A DNA stretch of 44,974 nucleotides from assembly GCA_035286585.1 (NCBI GenBank), contig DATEDC010000026.1:1-44974 (forward strand), written 5' to 3'. The translations under genes were made by a program, and so were the position numbers. Of the stretch, positions 40,118 to 44,974 are shown in pieces. The notes below the pieces were generated by a model. It was given only the letters and a program-made list of their open reading frames with translations, made no database searches and was not told the origin of the DNA. Within the stretch, counting starts at the first letter, position 1, and each line of letters opens with the position of its first letter. Origin of the DNA: DSOS01 sp035286585. GTDB lineage: Bacteria > Chloroflexota > Anaerolineae > Anaerolineales > UBA4823.

Positions 40118-41194
40118 TCACTCTCGCATGGCGGCGACGACCATGTCGCCTACCTGGCTGGTGCTCAACCCGCTGCGAGAATCGACGGAGGGTATCGCGC
40201 CGCTGACCAGCAAGCAAGCAACCGCATTTTCAATCCGCTGAGCGGCTGCTTTCTCTCCCAGGTATTCCAGCATCATGCTGGCGGCCATAATCGCGCCCAG
40301 CGGGCAGGCCACATTCTTCCCGGCGTACTTGGGAGCCGAGCCATGGATGGGCTCGAACATGGAGGTGCGCCCCGGGTGCAGATTGCCGGAAGCGGCGATG
40401 CCCATCCCCCCCTGGAGCATGGCGCCCAGATCAGTGATAATGTCGCCAAACAGGTTGGTGGTCACCAGGGTGTCGAACCACTCCGGGTTCTTGATCATCC
40501 ACATGGTGCAGGCGTCCACATAGGCATGGTCCTGTTCCACCTCCGGATACTCCTGACCCACTTCGGCGAAGACGCGGGTCCAGATTTCCTGCGGCCGGAT
40601 GGCGTTCGATTTATCCACCAGGGTCAGGCGGGGTGGTTTGCCGTTGTTCGCCCCGGCGGCGCGCTGCCGGGCAACCTCGTAAGCGTAGCGGATGGCGCGT
40701 TCGACGCCCTTGCGGGTGTACAACCCGGTGACCGTCGCGACCTCGTCCGGGGTGCCTTTTTTCAGGAAGCCGCCGATCTGGGCGTAGAGACCTTCGGTAT
40801 TCTCGCGGACGACGACGAAGTCGATGTCTTCCGGTGTTTTATCCTTCAGCGGGCACAGACTGGAGGCGTACAACTTGATCGGTCTCAGGTTGATATACAG
40901 GTCGAGCCCAAAGCGCAGGCCGAGGATCACCGAGCGCTCGACCAGTCCAGGCTCCACATCCGGGTGACCAATCGCTCCCAGAAAAACCGCGTCCAACGTA
41001 CGCCACTCAGCGATGACGTGATCGGGAACCAGCTCTTTAGTTTTTAAATAGTATGCGCCCGAGTAGGGGTAATCGATGAAAGTGCAGCCAAATCCATCGA
41101 TGGACATGGCGGTCTTGAGAGCTTTCAATCCTTCGGAGATGACCTCGGGGCCGATACCGTCGCCAGGAATTACGCCAATCGTGTAGGTTTTCAT
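40118..41194 (-). CDS. LeuB-like isopropylmalate/isocitrate-family dehydrogenase
   Basis: About 358 residues from ATG 41194 (GAGG upstream). Family features: IGVIPGDGIGPEVI, GLRFGLDLYINLRPIKLY, VVVRENTEGLYAQIGG, ACTMWMIKNPEWFDTLVTTNLFGDIITDLGA and the NAD-binding MFEPIHGSAPKYAGK. It oxidatively decarboxylates a beta-hydroxy acid; the LDLYINLRP segment and the LeuC/LeuD neighbours favour 3-isopropylmalate or a homologue, but homoisocitrate- or methylmalate-type substrates are possible. It starts 7 nt after the acyl-CoA dehydrogenase stop. Confidence 0.92.
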   Translation of the reverse strand: MKTYTIGVIPGDGIGPEVISEGLKALKTAMSIDGFGCTFIDYPYSGAYYLKTKELVPDHVIAEWRTLDAVFLGAIGHPDVEPGLVERSVILGLRFGLDLYINLRPIKLYASSLCPLKDKTPEDIDFVVVRENTEGLYAQIGGFLKKGTPDEVATVTGLYTRKGVERAIRYAYEVARQRAAGANNGKPPRLTLVDKSNAIRPQEIWTRVFAEVGQEYPEVEQDHAYVDACTMWMIKNPEWFDTLVTTNLFGDIITDLGAMLQGGMGIAASGNLHPGRTSMFEPIHGSAPKYAGKNVACPLGAIMAASMMLEYLGEKAAAQRIENAVACLLVSGAIPSVDSRSGLSTSQVGDMVVAAMRE

Positions 41195-41201
41195 TTTTGC
41201 C

Positions 41202-42353
41202 TCAATTCTGGGTGAGATGACGCGCAATGATCAAGCGCTGGATTTGGGAGGTGCCTTCGTAGATTTGCATGATTTTGGCGTCGCGCATCCATTTTTCAAC
41301 CGGGTAATCGCGCATGTAACCATAGCCGCCCAGGATCTGCACGGCGTCGCTGGTGGCAGCCATGGCGACATCTGCGGCGAAGGCTTTCGCCATGCTGGCC
41401 TCCTTGGTGCAGGGCAGACCCTGATCCGCAAGCACCGCCGCTCGCCAGGTGAGCAGCCGGGCAGCATCGATCTGAGTGGCCATATCCGCCAGCATGAAGG
41501 CAACAGCCTGGTGATGGATGATGGGTTTGCCGAACTGGACCCGCTCCTGAGCGTACTGCAAGCCGTATTCCAGGGCGGCGCGGGCAAGCCCTACCGCGGC
41601 AATGGCGATATGGGTGCGGGTGCGCTCGAAGGTTTGCATGGCAATTTTGAACCCTTCGCCTTCCTCCCCCAGGCGGTTCTCGAGCGGGATGCGCAGATCT
41701 TCGAAAGCCAGGGTAGCCGTATGGGAAGCGCGGATGCCCATTTTCTTCTCTTTTTTGCCGATCACCAGCCCGGGCGTATCTTTTTCGGCAATAAAGGCGG
41801 TAATTCCCCTGGTGCCCAGGCTGATATCCAGGTTGGCGAAGATGACGTAAATATCGGCGATGCCGGCATTGGTAATAAAGGTTTTATAACCGTTGAGCAC
41901 ATAATGCCGACCATCCCGGTAAGCCTGGGTGATCAGGCTGGCGGCGTCCGAGCCTGCCGAGGGTTCAGTGAGGGCGAAGGCGCCCAGGACCGGCGGGTCC
42001 ACCTCACACAGACGACTGAGGTACCGTGCTTTTTGGTCTTCATTGCCGGCGATCAGGATCGGCGTGGCGCACAGGCTGGCGCCGCCCAGGATGGTGCCAA
42101 CGCCAGCGCAGCCCCAAAAGATCTCTTCATCCACCAGGCAGTGGGTGAGCATATCCGTCACACCTCCACCGCCAAATTGCTCGGGAATGAAATAAGATAA
42201 GAAACCTGCCTGGGCGGCTTTGCGAAGGACCTCCCAGGGCACCTCTTCGCGCTCGTCGTATTCTGCCGCGATCGGGCGGATCTCCTTCTCCGCGAAGCGA
42301 TGCGCCATCTGGCGCATTTCATTTTGTTCCTGGGTGATATCAAAAGCGATCAT
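41202..42353 (-). CDS. Acyl-CoA dehydrogenase
   Basis: About 383 residues from ATG 42353, which overlaps the end of the fusion gene by 14 nt (GGCAATGATCGC reads as both). FAD-dependent fold: AFALTEPSAGSD, the YVLNGYKTFITNAG segment, KMGIRASHTATLAFEDLRIP, and QILGGYGYMRDYPVEKWMRDAKIMQIYEGTSQIQR with the catalytic Glu in IYEGTS. It oxidises an acyl-CoA to the enoyl-CoA; with leucine-type neighbours, a branched-chain acyl-CoA is plausible. The electron acceptor (ETF) is not nearby. Confidence 0.94.
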   Translation of the reverse strand: MIAFDITQEQNEMRQMAHRFAEKEIRPIAAEYDEREEVPWEVLRKAAQAGFLSYFIPEQFGGGGVTDMLTHCLVDEEIFWGCAGVGTILGGASLCATPILIAGNEDQKARYLSRLCEVDPPVLGAFALTEPSAGSDAASLITQAYRDGRHYVLNGYKTFITNAGIADIYVIFANLDISLGTRGITAFIAEKDTPGLVIGKKEKKMGIRASHTATLAFEDLRIPLENRLGEEGEGFKIAMQTFERTRTHIAIAAVGLARAALEYGLQYAQERVQFGKPIIHHQAVAFMLADMATQIDAARLLTWRAAVLADQGLPCTKEASMAKAFAADVAMAATSDAVQILGGYGYMRDYPVEKWMRDAKIMQIYEGTSQIQRLIIARHLTQN

Positions 42354-44412
42354 TGCCTTCTCCCATTTCTGCAAGCCTCTCTTCCACGTAAGCCAGTAAG
42401 CCGCCTTTGTCGATAATCCGTTTCAAGAATTCCGGGAACGGCTCGGCGAGGTAAGTCTCACGGCGCGTCAGGTTGTAAATCGTGCCGGAAGCGGGCTCCA
42501 CAACCACTTCGTCGCCTTCCTGAATGCCATCCACCGCCTCAGGGCATTCGAGGATGGGAAGCCCGATGTTAATCGCGTTGCGGAAAAAGATACGGGCGAA
42601 CGATTTGGCGACGACGCCGGATATCCCCGCGGCTTTGATGGTCAGCGGGGCTACCTCGCGCGAGGAGCCGCAGCCGAAATTGAAATCGGCGACGATCAGG
42701 TCGCCGCGCTGCATTTTACGGACAAATTCCGGATCGGCGTCTTCCATGCAGTGGAGAGCCAGCTCGTGCGGATCTGCGGTATTGCAGTGGCGGGCGGGGA
42801 TGATGGCATCGGTATCGATATTCTTGCCGAATTTCCAGGCTTTGCCGCGGATTCTCACTCGCTCGCGGAGATAATCTTTGCGCACCGGCCCCGTGCCCAG
42901 GCGAGGCAACGATTCGAAGAACAGCACCCGGTCGGGGATGGCGTAGTCCGCCAAGTTCTGGCGGGCATATTCAAGGACCTCGGCTGCGCCGAGCTCGTAT
43001 CCGGGCTGAGGGACGATGCAGATGCAGGTCAATTCACCATAGATCAAGTCGGGGACGCCAACCAGAACGGCTTCCCTGATCGCGGGATGCGTGCGCATGA
43101 CCATCTCCACCGTCCCCGGATAGAGCTTGAATCCAGCCCGGTTGATCACATCATCTATTCGCCCGACGATACGGACCGGTCCGTTAGGGTCGATGATCGC
43201 CAGATCTCCGGTGTGCAGCCAGCCTTGCGGGTCGATCACCTGGGAGGTGGCGAGCGGATCTTCCCAGTAGCCTAACATGACGTTGTAGCCGCGCACGCAC
43301 AGCTCACCCTCTTCGCCAGCCGGCAAGGTTCGACCGGTGGGATCGACGACCTTGATCTCCACCCCCTCATGAGGCCGACCGACGGTTTCCGTTGCGGTGA
43401 TCGGGCCATCGTCCAGGTGGGTCATAGTGACCGCTGGCGAGGCTTCGGTCAGCCCGTAGGCGATCAGCAGATTCATGCCCATTTCACGCCGCACCCGTTT
43501 CACCAGCTCCGGGGGGCAGGGAGCGCCTGACATGATGCCCGTCCGCAGGCTGGAGCATTTCTTGGGGTCAAATGCCGGCAGGTTGAGCTCCAGGGCGAAC
43601 ATCGTGGGCACGCCGTGGTGAACGGTTATGCCTTCTTTCTCGATCAGCTCCAGGGCATTTGCGGGGTGATATTTGGGCAGGCAGACGAGCTGAGCGCAGG
43701 CGACCGTACAGGCCAGAATCGTGGCGGTAAGGCCAAACGTGTTCGAGAAGGGCACCGTCCCCAGGAATTTGTCGTCTGGCGAGCAAGCCAGCGCCTCAGC
43801 GATCACGGCTGCATTTCTAGCCAGTCCGCCGTGGGTTAACACTGCGCCGCGCGGGTTTCCGGATTTGCCCAGGGTATTGATGATGGCAGCCGGTGCGCTG
43901 GCTCCCGCCGGGATGATGTGGAGGGCGGCTGTTTCTGCCAGCAGGTCTTTCCAGGGGATGGCATTTTCTTCTGGCTCCCCGATGGCAATGATGTGCTCGA
44001 GCTCGGGGAGCTGGGGGAGCAGGTCATGGATTAATTGCAGGTGATCTACACCTGAAAAATCCTCAGGATCGGAAAAGGTGACGATAGCCCTGGGGGTCGT
44101 CCTGGAGAGGCGGGTGAGCACTTCCGTGGGGTGGCGCCTGACATTAACCGGCACGACGATCAACCCCGCTTTCATGGCGGCGAAGAACGTAATCACATAG
44201 GCAGGCACGTTCGGCAGGAGGAGAGCAATCCGATCCTGAGGTTTCAATTTCAAACGCTGCAGACCAGCGGCAAAAGCCAGGGCCTGATATTCCACCTCAG
44301 CGTACGTCAAACTCTGCTCGCCTAATTTTAAGAAAGGCTGGCGGGCGTAGCGGGTGGCTTGAGAGGTCAGCAGCTCGCCCAGGCTGTCGTTATTCAGTGT
44401 CATGAAACTCAT
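42340..44412 (-). CDS. Acyl-CoA synthetase (ANL) fused to LeuD-type swivel domain
   Basis: About 690 residues. Residues 1-518 are an acyl/aryl-CoA synthetase: A5 YGLTEASP and A7 GWLHTGDLAIID are present. The ATP loop is degenerate (NTLGKSGNPRG in place of TSGTTGxPKG) and the C-terminal catalytic Lys region reads GTGPVRKDYLR, with Pro509 at the Lys position. Residues 519-690 are a complete LeuD: GKNIDTDAIIPARH, NFGCGSSREVAPL, ARIFFRNAINIGLPIL. A GTG at 42858 could also start LeuD alone. The start ATG 44412 follows GGAGG and overlaps the thioesterase gene by 23 nt. LeuD should partner the LeuC fragment at the window edge. I see no stop codon between the two domains. Confidence 0.88.
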   Translation of the reverse strand: MSFMTLNNDSLGELLTSQATRYARQPFLKLGEQSLTYAEVEYQALAFAAGLQRLKLKPQDRIALLLPNVPAYVITFFAAMKAGLIVVPVNVRRHPTEVLTRLSRTTPRAIVTFSDPEDFSGVDHLQLIHDLLPQLPELEHIIAIGEPEENAIPWKDLLAETAALHIIPAGASAPAAIINTLGKSGNPRGAVLTHGGLARNAAVIAEALACSPDDKFLGTVPFSNTFGLTATILACTVACAQLVCLPKYHPANALELIEKEGITVHHGVPTMFALELNLPAFDPKKCSSLRTGIMSGAPCPPELVKRVRREMGMNLLIAYGLTEASPAVTMTHLDDGPITATETVGRPHEGVEIKVVDPTGRTLPAGEEGELCVRGYNVMLGYWEDPLATSQVIDPQGWLHTGDLAIIDPNGPVRIVGRIDDVINRAGFKLYPGTVEMVMRTHPAIREAVLVGVPDLIYGELTCICIVPQPGYELGAAEVLEYARQNLADYAIPDRVLFFESLPRLGTGPVRKDYLRERVRIRGKAWKFGKNIDTDAIIPARHCNTADPHELALHCMEDADPEFVRKMQRGDLIVADFNFGCGSSREVAPLTIKAAGISGVVAKSFARIFFRNAINIGLPILECPEAVDGIQEGDEVVVEPASGTIYNLTRRETYLAEPFPEFLKRIIDKGGLLAYVEERLAEMGEGNDRF

Positions 44413-44854
44413 CATCTCCCTCCAGAAATGAGGCGTCTTTGAAATAAGCCATACCGTGCAATTCGGCAATCGGAGTCGCTCCGTCCTGCGTAACAAAAAT
44501 TCGGTACAGGCCAGTTCGCTGCCCGCGGCGCACCTCAACCGCCTCGGCAACCAGAGAGGCAGCGACCTTGGGTGAACTCAAGTAGTGGATATCCATGCTC
44601 AGGGCAACCGCCACGCGCCCATGGGAATTGCAGGCAGTGGCGAAGGCAAAATCAGCCAGGGCGAAGATGACGGCGCCATGAGGCAGACCCAATCCATTCA
44701 GCATAAACGGGGCAATGGTGAGAGCGGCTCGGCTGTAGCCGGCTCTCAGCTCCAAAAGCTCGATCCCCAGGTGCCTGGCGAACAGGTCGCGCCGGGACAT
44801 GAAAAGAGCGACCGCGGCGGGGATATTTTCAGTTGAAGAGGCCGAAGCGTTCAT
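44390..44854 (-). CDS. PaaI-type hotdog thioesterase
   Basis: About 154 residues. Hotdog core: YSRAALTIAPFMLNGLGLPHGAVIFALADFAFATACNSHG, with the HG motif and central helix, then VALSMDIHYLSSPKV and GLYRIFVTQDGATPIAELHG. It hydrolyses an acyl- or aryl-CoA thioester. The start is ATG 44854 or TTG 44857, 5-8 nt after the LeuC stop. Confidence 0.9.
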   Translation of the reverse strand: MNASASSTENIPAAVALFMSRRDLFARHLGIELLELRAGYSRAALTIAPFMLNGLGLPHGAVIFALADFAFATACNSHGRVAVALSMDIHYLSSPKVAASLVAEAVEVRRGQRTGLYRIFVTQDGATPIAELHGMAYFKDASFLEGDDEFHDTE

Positions 44855-44859
44855 CAAGG

Positions 44860-44974
44860 TCAGTTGAGCACTTCACCCGGGGCAGCGATGCGCCCGGCGA
44901 TGGCCGAGGCCGCGGCCACGTAAGGGTTGGCCAGGTAAACCTCGCTTTCCGGGTGCCCCATCCGCCCGCGGAAG
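44860..44974 (-). CDS. LeuC-type isopropylmalate dehydratase large subunit (C-terminal end)
   Basis: The last 37 residues before the TGA at 44862-44860: FRGRMGHPESEVYLANPYVAAASAIAGRIAAPGEV, which is the conserved C-terminal region of LeuC/homoaconitase large subunits (NFRGRMG, then YLA.P..AAASA..G). The rest lies beyond the window. It would form the heterodimer with the LeuD domain of the fusion protein, sharing an operon with 5-nt spacing to the thioesterase gene. Confidence 0.9.
   Translation of the reverse strand, partial: FRGRMGHPESEVYLANPYVAAASAIAGRIAAPGEVLN

Noticed and set aside
39920..41047. 375-codon plus-strand ORF opposite the biotin carboxylase and LeuB-like genes
   Set aside because: Opposite two well-supported enzymes; no recognisable domain.
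42340..44412. The ANL-LeuD fusion as a mere sequencing artefact
   Set aside because: Both domains read in one frame with family-like sequence right up to the joint (GPVRKDYLRERV then IRGKAWKFGKN), and no base need be added or removed. Still listed for read-level confirmation.
1..44974. CRISPR arrays, prophage genes or complete insertion sequences
   Set aside because: No regularly spaced repeats, integrase, transposase or phage structural genes seen on either strand.

Overview
This is a gene-dense bacterial chromosome segment with GC-rich coding DNA. It most resembles Chloroflexota, probably Anaerolineae. That is an inference from gene content: a mevalonate operon pairing class II HMG-CoA reductase with an archaeal-type HMG-CoA synthase, thiolase homologue and DUF35 protein; a MoxR/DUF58/VWA cluster; an LCP protein; and AbrB/PIN toxin-antitoxin pairs. 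There is no rRNA, CRISPR array or complete transposon. One tRNA-Glu(UUC) and rplS are the only translation-core landmarks.

Layout. 1-4.5 kb: edge of a minus-strand gene, VapBC pair 1, an LCP-family protein, a CPBP protease with N-terminal repeats, a nested inverted repeat, a small two-helix membrane protein and a decaying HigBA-like module. 4.5-8.8 kb: mevalonate operon on the minus strand (HMGR, HMGS, thiolase homologue, then DUF35). 8.9-11.4 kb: GAF histidine kinase coupled to a SpoU RNA methyltransferase. 11.4-17 kb: complete peptide/nickel-type ABC importer with both ATPases in one polypeptide. 17-20.4 kb: PAS histidine kinase and response regulator with a degenerate HD domain. 20.3-25.5 kb: patatin, htpG, MFS exporter, and a small protein beside a truncated nucleotidyltransferase. 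25.5-30.5 kb: serine protease, MoxR, DUF58 and two VWA proteins. 30.6-34.3 kb: GNAT, an isochorismatase remnant, two methyltransferases, a glycolipid-binding-like protein, micro-ORFs and a ferredoxin. 34.5-36.8 kb: VapBC pair 2, tRNA-Glu, rplS, murI. 36.8-45 kb: a long minus-strand run of LeuC (partial), hotdog thioesterase, an acyl-CoA synthetase fused to LeuD, acyl-CoA dehydrogenase, LeuB-like dehydrogenase, biotin carboxylase, biotinyl carrier, CYTH protein and an FMN split-barrel protein.

The strongest leads are two enzymes that appear to have lost catalytic residues inside otherwise intact operons. The mevalonate-operon thiolase has Gly83 where the nucleophilic Cys belongs and Asn333 in place of the GHP histidine, while its HMGS and HMGR neighbours keep theirs. 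The acyl-CoA synthetase in the leu-like run is fused in frame to an intact LeuD domain, and it has a degenerate ATP loop and a Pro in place of the C-terminal catalytic Lys. In both cases a CoA-enzyme fold may have become a scaffold or CoA-binding module. Secondary leads are a HigBA locus with three separate lesions, two toxin-antitoxin-like promoters placed so close to the start codon that the mRNAs should be leaderless, and a microprotein (or one frameshifted 58-residue zinc-knuckle protein) behind the ferredoxin. All calls come from reading the sequence; no database search was run.
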